A DNA stretch of 64,000 nt, taken from contig CM068379.1 in assembly GCA_034770075.1 (NCBI GenBank), positions 21,017,506 to 21,081,505 of the forward strand. The letters run 5' to 3'. Position 1 is the stretch's first letter. Each line of letters begins with the position of its first letter. The position numbers and the translations under genes were made by a program. Below are positions 35,590 to 48,406 of this stretch, piece by piece. The notes beneath the pieces were generated by a model that did no database searches, was not told the origin of the DNA, and worked only from the letters and a program-made list of their open reading frames with translations. This DNA is from Aralia elata (taxonomy: Eukaryota > Streptophyta > Magnoliopsida > Apiales > Araliaceae).

Positions 35590-37892
35590 CCGGCACCATT
35601 TAATTTAGCTTTGTAGCTGTAGGTTCGAGCCTTTGTCAGGAGCCTTTGTCAGGATCAAGGTTTATCGACGCGTATATTTTTTCTGATGAAGGAAATGGAG
35701 CACTTGAAAAGGTTCGTTTTAGTTCTCTGTGTTGCTTATGTAATCTGTTGCTGTAGCTGTAGTTGTAGCTTTAGTTCATTGTAATCTGAACCATGCATCG
35801 GACGGTTATGACACCTTGTATTTCATATCAGTTTGTTCAAGTAAAATTTAGTTTTGAGACTTTGATTATGCTTATTTTTCTGTAGGACTTGTGATTTGTG
35901 ACTTGTGACCTTTTAACAAGTTTTCGATGTTATTTCTCGGTATGTTATGGTGGTTTCGAGTTGGTTAAATTCATTAGAGAAGGCTGGGACTACTGATGCC
36001 AAATTCAGTGGTGTGAAAGGGCAGGTCCAAATGGTACTGTGGGATTCCAAGTATTATAAGTGCTTTTTTGTCTCGTCTCCCAGTTTATGGAGTGTTTAGT
36101 GCGATTAGATTTTTAAATGCACTTGAGAAAACTCTAAACACTTGAGAATCTTTTTCGTGTACAAGTTGCTTATTTTAAACATAACTTATTTAATTCATAA
36201 ATAAAGCGTAACAAATGTAACGTTTGAAGGTCAAACTTGATGGTAAATGTAACGTCTGAAGGTCAAACTTGATGGTCGAATACACTAAATGTTACTGTTG
36301 TAAATGTTATAAAAGTTGGTATCAGAATGTTAAATGTACCCTATATATGCATGAGCATTGACTTGAGAGGCTGTAAAACAATACTTCTCCCTCTGTATAT
36401 GAGAATCTAGAGTTCTACTTTTCTGTTGCTTATTCTTACCCGATGCTCCTGTTTTAAAACTAGATGTATGTTTGAATTTTTGAAGTAAATTTGCAAAATT
36501 TTAAAATTCAAGCCCAATATGATGGTATTTAAGTGTAGTGCAAATAACTATAAATATGGTAAACCAACTAAAGATTACTAGTAATTACCATATTTGTGAA
36601 ATTTAAAAGTTAAAAGAATGTCAATTTAAAATCTTAAGATTTTACAATTGCTTTAAAATAGTAGAATATATTTCTAATTTTGGAATGAAAGTTAATATAA
36701 TTTGTATAAAGACATTTCTATGATAAAAAGAAAATCGAAATATATCAAAATTTTGTAGTGAGTTGCACCAACTTTTCTTGCCCAGTTCAAAAGCAGGCAT
36801 AGCACCAACAAAAAGACTGAGGTCTCCTGTTCTTTTCTAGTACTGAGGTATAACTTCAAAAAATCAAACATAATTGACCTTTTGTCCTGATTTCTACTTG
36901 TCCAAAATTTAGTTAGACGGTAAAGTTGTGCCGAAAATTGAAACATTAGCTATGACTTGTAAAAATTAAAATATTAGCGTCTATATCACAATTTAATGTA
37001 AATATGAGAGGACAATTTTATAATTTTCCCTTAAAATAAGAGTTTACCAAATTTTACTCTAATTATAAAAGTTTTAATTTTGACCGTTGATTATGACATT
37101 TTGTTGCGCATCGACAATGGAGAAAAAATACCATGTTTTCAGGCATTGAGAAGAGAGATTTTTTTCTTAGAAGGGAAGATTTGGGATCACCTATAAGTAG
37201 TCAAACTTGCTTATAATCAGTTTTAAGAAATAAAATGTGTTTAATAATTTGATTTTAAAACTGCTTATAATCACTTTTGTGTGAAAATAATCAGAAGTTC
37301 CAATTTGGAGTTTCTGATTATTTGTCAAATCTAATAATCAGGTTTAACCAAGTATATTACTAATTTATCGGTATTTATTTTAGTAATTCCATCTATTACC
37401 CATTTTTACTTCTCAAAACATTTCTTTTTAATAATTTACATTTGAAATAAGTGATAAGCAATTTTTTTTATACTAGATATTTATCATCTTACTAGATTAA
37501 GTGTTTTTTATTTACCAAACACAAATTTCATTTTTAAAATTGATTGATTATAATCAAAAATAATTATCAGAATCAGTAATCATATTTTTTAAACAATTTC
37601 AAACAATTTCAAACATGCTCTTAGTATTGGCATTAAGGGAAAGAAAGTTTCCTCGCACCCCTTCACAAAATATAGTAGTATAATTTTTTTTTAAATGTTT
37701 TTAGTTTTTTTGACCTATAATTCCTATTTTGTCTTTGAAAATTTAGACGATCGGAATCATAGGTCGATCAGTTTGGAGCCGCACATTTTTAAGTTTGAAG
37801 TGTAAAGATAATATTAGTTAGAGAAAAAAGCTCAAAACATAAAATAGAAAGTGAACTTTTTTTTCTGGATAAAAGAAGTGTTCCCTCCTCCT
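35590..37892. other. NAC 3' region and intergenic DNA, no gene seen
   Basis: The sequence has a short duplication of TGTAACGTTTGAAGGTCAAA at 36208-36290 and AT-rich DNA. A hAT-like MITE may lie near 37170-37620 (ends not resolved). No coding signal. Confidence 0.35.
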
Positions 37893-38436
37893 CAGGGACG
37901 AAGCTAGGTGCAAGGTTATGGGGTCAATTGACCCCACTGAAAAAAAAATTTATTTTATAATGTAAGATAAATTTTAAAAATTTTAAGTATTATGTATAAA
38001 TTGACCCCACTAAAAATTTATAAATTTTCTACTATACGGGGTCAAATTGAAAATTTATAACTTTGTCAATCAAATTTTAACCAAATAGGACTCATATCCT
38101 CTCAATATATGTATATCTCTCTATAATATTTTAAACTAAATAATAATCTAATTTATATTATTTTTAAAAATAATTAATGAATTAATTACTTATGAACAAT
38201 TGTGATTAAAAAATCTATTATGAGTCAATATAGTGTAAATATACCCTATATTATTACTTATTATATTGTCATTATAATATAGTATATATATATGTGTGTG
38301 TGTGTGTGTATGTGACCCGAAAATACAAAAATATTAAAAAAATGACTCGGGGGCGCTGCCCCCGAACCCCGGCCAAATTATTTATAGCTAGTAAAAATTT
38401 TGACTTCACTCCCAACTTTCTCTGACTTCGTCACTG
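37893..38436. mobile_element. hAT-type non-autonomous transposon, 544 bp
   Basis: Ends are CAGGGACGAAGCTAGG and, inverted, CAGTGACGAAGTCAGAG. An 8-bp CTCCTCCT duplication flanks both (37885-37892 and 38437-38444), the length typical of hAT elements. A GC hairpin CGGGGGCGCTGCCCCCG lies near the right end. Confidence 0.85.
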
Positions 38437-38444
38437 CTCCTCCT

Positions 38445-39870
38445 CAAACTTACTTAGAGATATTTTATAATTTTTTTGTTCATTTCAAAATTAGAGAAAT
38501 ATTTTTTAATTTTAAACTATAAAATGTCATGAAATTCTTAAATATATGATCATTTATTTTAGGTTGATCGAGTATTATCATACTATTGTTATTACATTTA
38601 TAACTAAGTTTAAACATATGTTTGGAAATATAAAAATTCTTTAAAGGATGTCGTTTTAAAAAATGTATATCTAATTTAAAACACAAGAAATTTATATTAG
38701 CATATATTTTTATTAAAACATTTGTGAACGCGAAAATGGTGACCCATAAAATTTGATGTTAATATTTTTTGTCAACATTTTGTGTTGAGTATAATTAATT
38801 AATACATTCATATTTATTTTGATAATTTTGATAATTTCTTAATCAATTACTCATTTCGTTCTAAAATTAGATATATAATTTGACTTTTGAAATCAAACGA
38901 TATCATATTAAACTCTAAAATTGGTATAACTTATAAAAGATTAGAATAAAATAAATTTTGTAATTAATAGTTTTTGTTATATATTATTTAATTATAATAA
39001 TTGTATCAACTAAAATTAAACAAATTCACATCAATTTAAAGTTTAATATACACTTGTTTGACCTCAAAAATTAAATTATATCTTTCATTTTGAAACATAG
39101 ATAGTATAAATGATAGAAGATATCTTAAAAAGACCCATGTTTTCGCAGTCATCGAACTAGAAAAATTATTGGATGAATGAAGGGAAAAATTAACTTTTGG
39201 TGCCTGTATTGAGATCCGACTTACAAGTTGGTACCCAAATTGAAAAAAATAACAAACTGGTGCTTGTACTAGAAAAAATTTACAAGTTGGTTATTATACT
39301 TGAATATTTATGTAAAATCGTTAAATTTGACTATCGGACATTACAGAAAAGTCTTAGCAGACTAATAGATCCTACATGAATAATGACATTTGTATCTGGG
39401 ACCCATCAAAAGTCGAAATTGGAGGGAAGGTTGCATCCTAGTCATACAAGTGGGTTACGTGAGGAGGCTTTTTAGAGGCAAAAGGAACAAATTTGGGTTA
39501 GCAAATTCTGAACGTTGGAGACAAACACATAGAGAGAGAGAGAGAGGGAGAGAGAACACGGTGCGATTCATCCAAAATAGCAGGTGTGATCCTTTAAAAT
39601 TAGTGGTTTCGGCGAGATTAAGTGTTGATTGCGTGACAAATTTGAAGTACAACAAGAAGTTAATATCCAAACCTCTCCCTTTTTGTAGTTTTGAGATTTT
39701 AGGGCATTAAAAGCAGTGAATCTGTGTAGTTGATTTTGAGTTTTGGTGTACTTGATTTTCTTATAAAATAATATGTGCATTTCTGAATTCTTGTTCCTCT
39801 TTTTTGTTTAAGCTTACTTTATGTGCATAATGCCCACCTTTTTGGATGTTTGTAGTTGATTTTTAGATCG
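38445..39870. other. Intergenic, no gene supported
   Basis: AT-rich; a short GA microsatellite lies at 39531-39556. The frame at 39390-39710 (+) runs through this repeat and lacks motifs. Confidence 0.35.
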
Positions 39871-40016
39871 TAGAGTGACTTAACTCTATAATATTAGACC
39901 TTAGTGTAGAAACGCAGAGTTAAGCCATTCTACAATCTGAGGATTCACTCTACGTTTTTGAGAATTCAGTCTACGTTTCTACACTGAAGTCTAGTATCGT
40001 AAAGTTAAGTCATTCT
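39871..40016. repeat. Imperfect inverted repeat, about 45-bp arms
   Basis: The left arm (39872-39915) and the reverse complement of 39972-40016 share GACTTAACT, TAGAC and AGTGTAGAAACG in register. The loop and right flank also hold direct copies of ATTCACTCTACG. Confidence 0.75.
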
Positions 40017-40357
40017 ACGATCTGAGAATTCACTCTACGATCGTAGAAACGTAGAGTTAAATTTATCATTTTATAAATTGTCATTACATTTCGTGCATTA
40101 TAATATGTTATTACATTTCTTCCAAATCCAAATTAAAAGACACATCATTTCAAAATATTTAACAAACTAATCCAAAGTTTACGAGAGAAAAAAAATACAC
40201 GATAGCATCTTCGGTCTTTAATAGATTAAAGTTATAACTAAACCATGCTAAAAATCTCTTTAGCCAACATTGGAAATGCCTTCACCTATAGACCCAAAAT
40301 TTACATTTATAAAACAACAAACACTAAAACACAAATCCATGAGCAAATTAAAAGAAA

Positions 40358-40877
40358 CTAGTAAATTTTTCCCCTTCCTATAAGTTTGGCATTCATCTTC
40401 TTTAGCTTTTTAACCTCCTTCTCCAAGGTCTTCGCTGAACGTTTAGCCATCTCAGTTGCTAACCAATTTTTAGCCTTCTCACTTTTTTCCTTCTTCATTT
40501 TATCTACAATCTCTCTGCTGACCTTCAATTTTAATGTTAAATCTTCAATAACATCTCTAGCTCTGTCACGAAATAATGGATCATACCATTTAAAGAAACC
40601 GTAGTAAGCCCCCTTGTCCTATTACACACCAACCATTAACATAAGCAATAATATGGAAACAAATTAAAAAAAAATATATTCATACCCGATAATTAATACA
40701 CCCAAGGAACCGCCTTCCTGGATGTTTTGTACCATCTTTCCTTGCCTCCCACATTCGCACCATTGCTCCACAGTAGCAATAACTTGGAAACTTACGTTGA
40801 ATCCATTGATTTAAGCTGCAAGAACTACAATCTTCCTCCGCAATTTTGTTCATGATTTCACTCCAAGACAAGCTCAT
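40358..40877 (-). CDS. Small GRF-type zinc-finger protein with coiled-coil tail, two exons
   Basis: Exon 1 is 40877-40686 (64 codons) and exon 2 is 40618-40358 (86 codons plus TAG). The short intron has a GTATG donor and AATAG acceptor and is in phase 0, so 150 residues stay open. The GRF finger shows Cys34-x-Cys36-Gly, HPGRRF (52-57), Cys60 and then FFKWYD (72-77). The position where the fourth Cys is usual, two residues before FFKW, is Tyr70. Residues 85-145 are Lys/Glu-rich with heptad-like leucines and end LKKMNAKLIGRGKIY, a predicted coiled coil. GRF fingers bind nucleic acids in other proteins; the function of small plant versions is not established. The start is the first ATG; a (TA)n tract lies 30 bp upstream. 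The intact frame and splice sites argue for a real gene, but expression is unknown. Confidence 0.7.
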
Positions 40878-40902
40878 TCTTTCAATTTAGCACTCAAAAG
40901 CC

Positions 40903-40906
<4 letters not shown>

Positions 40907-40957
<51 letters not shown>
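40907..40957. repeat. (TA)n microsatellite upstream of the GRF gene
   Basis: About 25 TA units, starting 30 bp 5' of the minus-strand ATG at 40877. Confidence 0.95.
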
Positions 40958-40959
<2 letters not shown>

Positions 40960-40960
<1 letters not shown>

Positions 40961-43654
40961 AACCAGTAATCGAGAGACAAAGAAGATGATTTTGTTGATT
41001 TTCAAAGGCACTTAGAGATCTAGAAGAGGGGCTAAATAGATCTTTTTAAAACTTTCCTTTTTAAAGATTATTACAAACTTATAAATTAAGCAGGTTAATT
41101 TAATTATGCACAACAAAATGATTATTTGAAAATCCCCTTTTAAAGATTTAGGAAAGTCTCAGTTCTAAGTTTAGCACACAGATGGAATTAAGTCACAAAG
41201 AAATATAAATGACTTTGCAAAAATATAAATGCTGAAAGTAAAGAGACAAGATATTTTAAGTAGTTCTGAGAACAAACATCTCCTAGTCCACTCTTCTACT
41301 CCTCGAGTAGTAAATCCACTAAGGATGGGGTGATCACTAAGATCTGTTCATAAAGAACCAATTACAACAAATGAATAACAAAGATTCCTTCAAGTCACTT
41401 GGACTTAGAACAAGTCACTAAGACTGGTTCACACAGAACCCTTCAAGTCACTTAGACTTGGATACACAGGTCACTAAGACTTGATTACAAAGGTCACTAA
41501 GATATGAATAATCACAGAACGAATAAGGTGTTTTGGGGTGCTGCTAAGTTACTTTAAGATCAACATAGAATGACTTAGTAGCAGAAAAAGATGTTCTAGA
41601 TCTTCAAGATCGTAGAGTAGTGTTCTTGATAGTTTGGTAGCAGTTCAACTTGTTTGATATATGATCGTTACTATTAGATTGAATCTACGTGCCTCTTGGG
41701 TTAAATGCTTTTTTGGTCACTGTACTTTAGGTCAACTTACAAATGGATAACTGAACTTTTTTTTCTTACAGTCAACTCACTGAACTAAAATTTTCTTACA
41801 AAACGTTAGAAAATCCGTTACTTTAGATGGAAATTAACACATCAGCTGCTGAGTTGTAAAAAAAAGCTTATGTGTCAAGGATTATCCAACGTGGCCTTCA
41901 TTATGTGGATTTGGAGGAAACAATTTCTGAAGAAAATGAAAAAATTATTTTAAAGTATAATATAAATTAGAAAAGTTAGCCAAAAAAACAATAAAATAAA
42001 TGAAAAATATATTTAATTATTTTTGTAATTAATATCAAATGAATTATTATTTATAATTAAGCCATTTATAAGCATAAAAACTAAAAATATGCTAATTAAA
42101 ATTAAGGGGAATATGAAAGAAATTTTTTAAAAATAAAATAAAATCAATGATGGTTCTCGTTCCGGTGTTTCTATGTGCTTTCCGATCTGGATTTATTTTA
42201 TTGTTGTCTTTTATTTGTTCAGATTTGGATGTTCATCGATGGTTCTTGTCCATCGCCAATTTATGTTGATTGATGTTCAGTGCTGATTAATGATTTTGTT
42301 TCAATTTATGTATGCTCTTAACTATTATTTCAGCTTCTTTTTGATTGGTCGCCGGAATCTGGATTTGTTTTATAACTGTCTATTCTGGATTTAGGTTCTA
42401 TGATTCCGGTGGTTTGGATTTTGGGGTTTGGTCTTTGACTAGGTCTGGTTGATCCATGATTTCTTCCTGATTGGGGTTCTTTTTTCGATTGGGTTGTGTT
42501 TTTGTTCTTGTTTCTGATATAGGATGCTGTCCTCCCATGATTTTGGTTTTGAATTGATCTGATCTTGTATGGGGTTCAAATCTTGGGTTGTGGTCTTATA
42601 ATCAGATTTGGTTTTGTTTGGCTATCCTCTGCTCTCCATCGCTGGCAACCATGGTGTGTACTGTTTATGGGCTGGCAGGGGTGTTCATTTGGATCTGATT
42701 ATAGGTGAAGTCCTCGCCGGAAGCTGTTCTCTGGGCTGATTTCTGGCCGGATCTGCTGGGTGCAGAGTCCGTTCCAGCTCATGGTTTTCCAGTTTTACAA
42801 ATTGGGACTCAAATTAATTTCTATGAAATGGGTTAAATGAATCAATTGATTAATGTGAACAATTTAAAGAATAATTAGTAGATCTAGGCTTTTGGAGGTG
42901 GATGATGGGTTTGAATTTTTCTTAGATCTGAATGAAGAAGAAGATGAACAGTAAAAATATTTAGCTAATTTAATTAAAAAATTATTTTTACTATACATAA
43001 TTTATTAATTTGCCAAGTAAAAATGTATGTAATGTCAAAATAAATTTATAAATATGTATGTATATAAAATCAATAAGAATTAATTTTTAATTTTAGCATA
43101 TTTTATTTTTATAATTTGCTAAATCTATTAATCACAAAAATAAGTAAATTATTATTTTTATTATTTCTATTTTTTTTTTGCTAAATTTTCTGATTTTATT
43201 TTATTTTATAAATTTTGTTTTTCATTTCCACTCAAGAGTGGCCACATCATACATAGTCACAGCCACGTCGCATTATTATTTTCACGTCAGCTTTTTTTTA
43301 CAACTCAACAGCTGATGTGTTAATTTCCGTCTAAAGTAACGGATTTTCTAACGTTTTGTAAGAAAATTTTAGTTCAGTGAGTTGACTGTAAGAAAAAAAA
43401 GTTCAGTTATCCATTTGTAAGTTGACCTAAAGTATAGTGACCAAAAAAGCATTTAACCCACGTGCCTCTTATAGATGTCCTCGAGATTGTCCCGTTTGAA
43501 AGTTGTCGTTGCTCATTTAATGCTCCGATCCTAGAAGATCTCTAATTATTAACTTTTGGAAGAAGATGTGTCAGTATGCTTTTTGCTGTGATATGTCACA
43601 TCAGACTGCTACAGTGACCTGCACGTGGGTCACTTCACCAAACTAGCTGTTTAG
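40960..43654. repeat. Unclassified repeat remnant hosting the MULE
   Basis: Short units such as AAGTCACTAAGACTGGTT and CAAGTCACTTGGACTT recur at 41380-41510. The segment continues after the MULE (43471-43654). It resembles retroelement LTR or leader sequence, but no ends were found. Confidence 0.35.
41698..43459. mobile_element. MULE-like element with long terminal inverted repeats, 1.76 kb
   Basis: The ends are GGGTTAAATGCTTTTTTGG and its inverse, and inverted homology extends about 180 bp on each side. An 11-bp duplication ACGTGCCTCTT flanks both ends (41687-41697 and 43460-43470). No transposase is present. The centre (about 42140-42960) is less AT-rich and differs in texture from the flanking DNA, so it could be captured host sequence. 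Confidence 0.88.
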
Positions 43655-45383
43655 ACTAAAAATAGTATGCCATCAAGCCAATCACATTGAATGTGATAAA
43701 CATTTACTTTGTAATCTTGTTCATTTATTAATAAATTTTTTTATTTAATTAAAGGCATTCTTTATCCATGTTTAATTGGTTGAATTAAATAAATGTAATA
43801 AATCTATACTTTTGGAGCAATACTTTTAGAATCATGATGATGATCACGCTAATGAGATCTAAATTCAAGATAGCTCAAAACTAGAACGTTCCTAATCGTT
43901 AGATCACTAATGTAGAATTACTGATTCTAGATAGATTAATACATACTATGCTTGTTCTGTTGAAGAGGATGATTGATCTCATAATCATTTGTGTGGAGAC
44001 ACTAAAACAAGTATGTAGGTACTTATTAGAAAATAAGTTCACTGAACGTGACTCGCTTAAAGGAACACCTAATAGAGTTTTACTTGTCTGGCAATAAGAG
44101 TTTCTATAGTGATAATAATACAAGTGATCCTTAGACTTGAGATCATCATAGTATCTTGTGTATTCTGAGTTATGCTTTGTCATATTCCTTAACTCTTTGG
44201 GAGTACAATAGGGTATGTTTGGGTATAATAAAGTGTACATGGGGATAGGTGAATTATTAACAAAGGATTTACCACTTCCAATAATAGAGAAAATGTCTTA
44301 TGCAATTTGATGAATGATAACTCAGAAATCCTTGGCCAAGGTGAATGGAAATTAGAAAGGAGTTTCTAATTTACATTAATCAGAGTTTGTGCATTTGTTA
44401 ATCGAAATGCATATGATCAAATAAATAAGACTTGTCAGTAATTCCATGTCTTATGCTTGATTAGGACATTGTATGGTAGAAAGATTGAATTGTACGGTAA
44501 CTATTTACGAAATAGGTTCTGTGTGATTAAACGTTAATTTCATATTATCCGGATAGTCATGATATACTGATGTAAGGTGTTTCTCATGATGTAGAATAAA
44601 TATTATTTATTTATATTTAAATTAAAGGAGTTTAATTCATTATAAATAATATTAGAATGGTTCTAATTTATTTATTCTACTACCGGTATAGTATTGAACC
44701 TAAAGGGTATGTGATATCCCGAATATTTATAAGACTTATAAATAAGATCTTGAATAATTAAATAAAGGATAAAGTTTAAAACCTAGATTGGGAGTGTAGG
44801 AATGATTAAATATGTTAATATAATCTATGTGTTATGAATAACAGATATGGTTGAGAGACTGTTGGTGCAAAATGCCCTAAGGAGGTTATGAAGAGAGGTA
44901 AGGAGATCGGTCATTAAAGCAAGGTGTTTTAGTGATTTAATAGACGATTAGTTGATAATAAGGTGTAAGTTGCTACAGTTGAATGTGAATAAAAGAGTAT
45001 TATAAGATAAAATTTACGTACGAGTATACGAGATATGAGGATGAAGATGTTAATACTTAAAAATAAACAGGTAGTTATGAGCCGAAGCAAGTCAGATAAG
45101 ACTTGGGCTAAGAATAGATTTCTATCCATGAATTGGATAGCAAAATATAAATGAAAGAGTTAGTAAGGTAATACTTATGTTCAGGTAATTCGATTAAGTA
45201 TTCGATGAAAAGATTATGCGAAAGTGGGAAGTAAACCCAATTAGAATCTTATGGTAATAGTGGTTCTGGGAAAGAAAACTTAAAAAAAAGAGAAAAATGT
45301 AATGGCTAAGAGGATCATGTAAGGATGTGTTAATAAAAAGGAATTTCCTTTGGAGATTTTTATATGTAAAGGATGTGGTGTAT

Positions 45384-45387
<4 letters not shown>

Positions 45388-45434
<47 letters not shown>
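45388..45434. repeat. (AT)n microsatellite
   Basis: About 23 AT units inside the probable solo LTR. Confidence 0.95.
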
Positions 45435-45437
<3 letters not shown>

Positions 45438-46560
45438 TATTGATGAATATGTGCGAGTATGCGATTTAAAAGAGAATAGTCGTGGAAATGTCAATAAGGG
45501 AACTATATAGTTCAAGACTCAAATTTAAAGTTTGGGATAGAATTTAGAAACGGGGACTGCTCAGTTGAGTCCGGAATGTTGAAATTAGTCAGAATAGACT
45601 TTTAAACACAAAATGTGTCGGGGTTGACTTTTTGGTCAAAATCAACGGTTGACTTTTTTGGAGAAAAGTCGAACTCAAAATTCAGAGATGAATTTGAAGA
45701 AACGGATAATTCCATGACGTTGGGAGCGTCGACTTTAGTAGGAAATGACTATAAACATGAAAATTTGATGTTTCGAGTCAAAAAGTCAAAGACGGGATTA
45801 AGCACGCAAAATGAGGCAATAACGCGGGACCCACATGATTGAAATATGCTAGATTTCCAGCATATGGGGGGTAAGTATACGGTCATGAAAGGGGGGCCCA
45901 CATGGAAGAAAATGGTGACAAAAATGGGGACCACATGGGAGAAAATTGTAACCAATGGTGGACCCCACTAGGAAAGGAAAATAAAACAATAATGGAAGGA
46001 AAAAGGAGGGGGGACCCGACCATGGTAGGCCCCACTAGGGAAAGAAAATTGTGGCAAATAGGGTGGGCCCCACTAGGGTGGAATAATGAATAATAATTGC
46101 TAGGAAATTTCCTTGTAATGGTGATATGTCTATTTTGTCCTTAAAGAAAATTGTTTATGACCATTGTGTCCATGAAGGAAATTTCTAGAAAATTTTCTTG
46201 AGATGACTTAAAGACCATCTTGCGCTTCCCTAGTCATGGATAAAGATCATTTTGCCCTTGGTCTTAACTTTCTACACATACCCTAAGCAAGTATACTGGC
46301 TAGATCTTTTGCATTTCATCACATAAGTTAGCTAAAGAGCAAAAGAAAAGAGAGGGCTTGAGAGGAAGGCGAGCCACGGTTTGGGGAAGCTAGTAAGGAA
46401 GGCAAAAAGCTTGAAAGCTTTGTCAAGGAGAAGGAAGGCTAGGAAAGCAAGGAAAGGTAAAAAACACTAAACCTAAAACTAGTTCATTTTATAGCTTATG
46501 TTCTAAAATATTGTGTATAAGTATGTTTGTTGTGGGAGATTGATGGAATTTATGGTGGAT

Positions 46561-47956
46561 TGTTTACTAAATATCGTACTAGCAAAAGCACGCAAGTATA
46601 CGTGGTCAACAAGTAATAAAGTGATAAGTAGAGTATCGTTCCTACGAGGAATTAATTCTAACATTTTTCCAAGTACCAATTTTATATCAAGTCAATCTTA
46701 TTTAAACGTATGAATTAACAATTAAACTAAATATTAAAAATAAACAACTAAATAATAAAACATAACTAAATAAATAAATATAAGAATTCAACTTAACCCC
46801 ATGCTTCATTCAAATCTTATAACTTTCCATTTAATTATATGGTCATGATGAGTTGTTAACTAGGAATACATAATTTTATTTATAAACCTCTTCCGATAGC
46901 AAATAAAAATACCCACTCTAACTAACTTGCTATATTCCTATGCAAATTAAATTAGAATAGATTCATTAAGAACAAATTTTCTAATTGGTTACACATGGCG
47001 TATAGATATATTCCTATCCTATACGCAAATTATGGATTCCATCTCATGCAGAAAACACAAACACATGTCATTATATTCAGATCTAACCCTAAATTTCATC
47101 TTTCAAATTCATCTAAAGTATCCCGCTAATTGTTGGCAAGACAATTAATCAATATGCACAAAATATAATGAACCAATTCATATGGTGCCAAATACATAGA
47201 AAGAAAATCAATTTAAACTACACATGGGATTCCATTAAATACTTAAATAAAAACCTTGTTCATAGCAGATTAAATTATAATCCACAAAATATTCATCATC
47301 AATGAAAGATAAAGATAAATAATAGTTTAGAGAAGAAAAACTGCTCCCGCATGCCTTTTAATTCCAAGCTTCATCAATCTATGGCCTCCATCTTTGATGA
47401 TATTCTGTTTGCTCTTGAACTGGGAAGAGAGTTAGCCTCACATGGCGTTTCTTGGCCTTTTTCTTCACAACTTTTATAATCCCAACATAAGATTATTTAT
47501 AGGAGTTATTCCACCTAACCTTAATAGAATTACAATTACATTTATAACCCAAGGTGGAGTTGTATTGAAGTCAGCCTTGTAGTCTTTGTAACTCTTTAGG
47601 CTTCAATTGACAAGTATCTAATTTTATTTGAAAAACAAATAGCAATTAAACCCTTCAGCTCAGCCGCACCACGCGTGCGAAAAACTAACCGCGCGCCGCG
47701 ACCCACATGCCATGCCGCGACTCGCACAATTAAGCGTCGCGGCCCATAAATTATGTTACTCCCCTTAATTTTCCTTGCCTTGCTCGCCCAATTGATTCAA
47801 CTATTACGATTTTGCCACTTAACTCCTTTATTCCTACAAAATAAATAAAAATAATAAAATAAATACAAACTCTATAAAATAACATAAAATACTTAAAAAC
47901 ACACAAATTATTAAGCCTAAAAGTATGCAAATAATAGGTAAAAAGCCCACTCATCA
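46561..47956 (-). mobile_element. Solo LTR, 1.4 kb, minus orientation
   Basis: It starts TGTTTACTAAATATCG and ends CCCACTCATCA, with TGGAT duplications at 46556-46560 and 47957-47961. It is homologous to 10729-23298 (inverted) and 61264-63241. A GC-rich patch (CCGCGCGCCGCGACC) lies near 47690. No genes. Confidence 0.88.
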
Positions 47957-48406
47957 TGGATCATGGTGGATTCTTGAGTATAACAAGGATTATGATGTAT
48001 TATGTTGGTTTGTGTGGGTTAATGTTTGATAAACCAAGAGATCATGAAAGTTTTCTTAGTAAACACAAAACTTTGAAAAAAACTGTTTTTCGGAAAAACA
48101 GAACCTGAAACTGGGAAAGGCATAACTTTTAGCTCATTTTAAATTTTTGAGTAAGGTCAATACCTAGAGGTACATACATGAGTCTCCTAAAATCTCCAAT
48201 TAGAATTTCTAAAAAAGATGTTGTAAATTTTTGTGTGGAGAGTTTCTACCAAAACAAGCCAGACTTGAAAAAACTGTCTAAACCCACTGACCAGTCCCTT
48301 CCGGGCACTGTTTAGCCCACTTAGGAAATGAAATAAATTTTGGCGTTTTGGGGACTGAAATAGAGGGTCTTATGTAGTCCGTGTCTAAAGATGGACAAAT
48401 TCCGAC

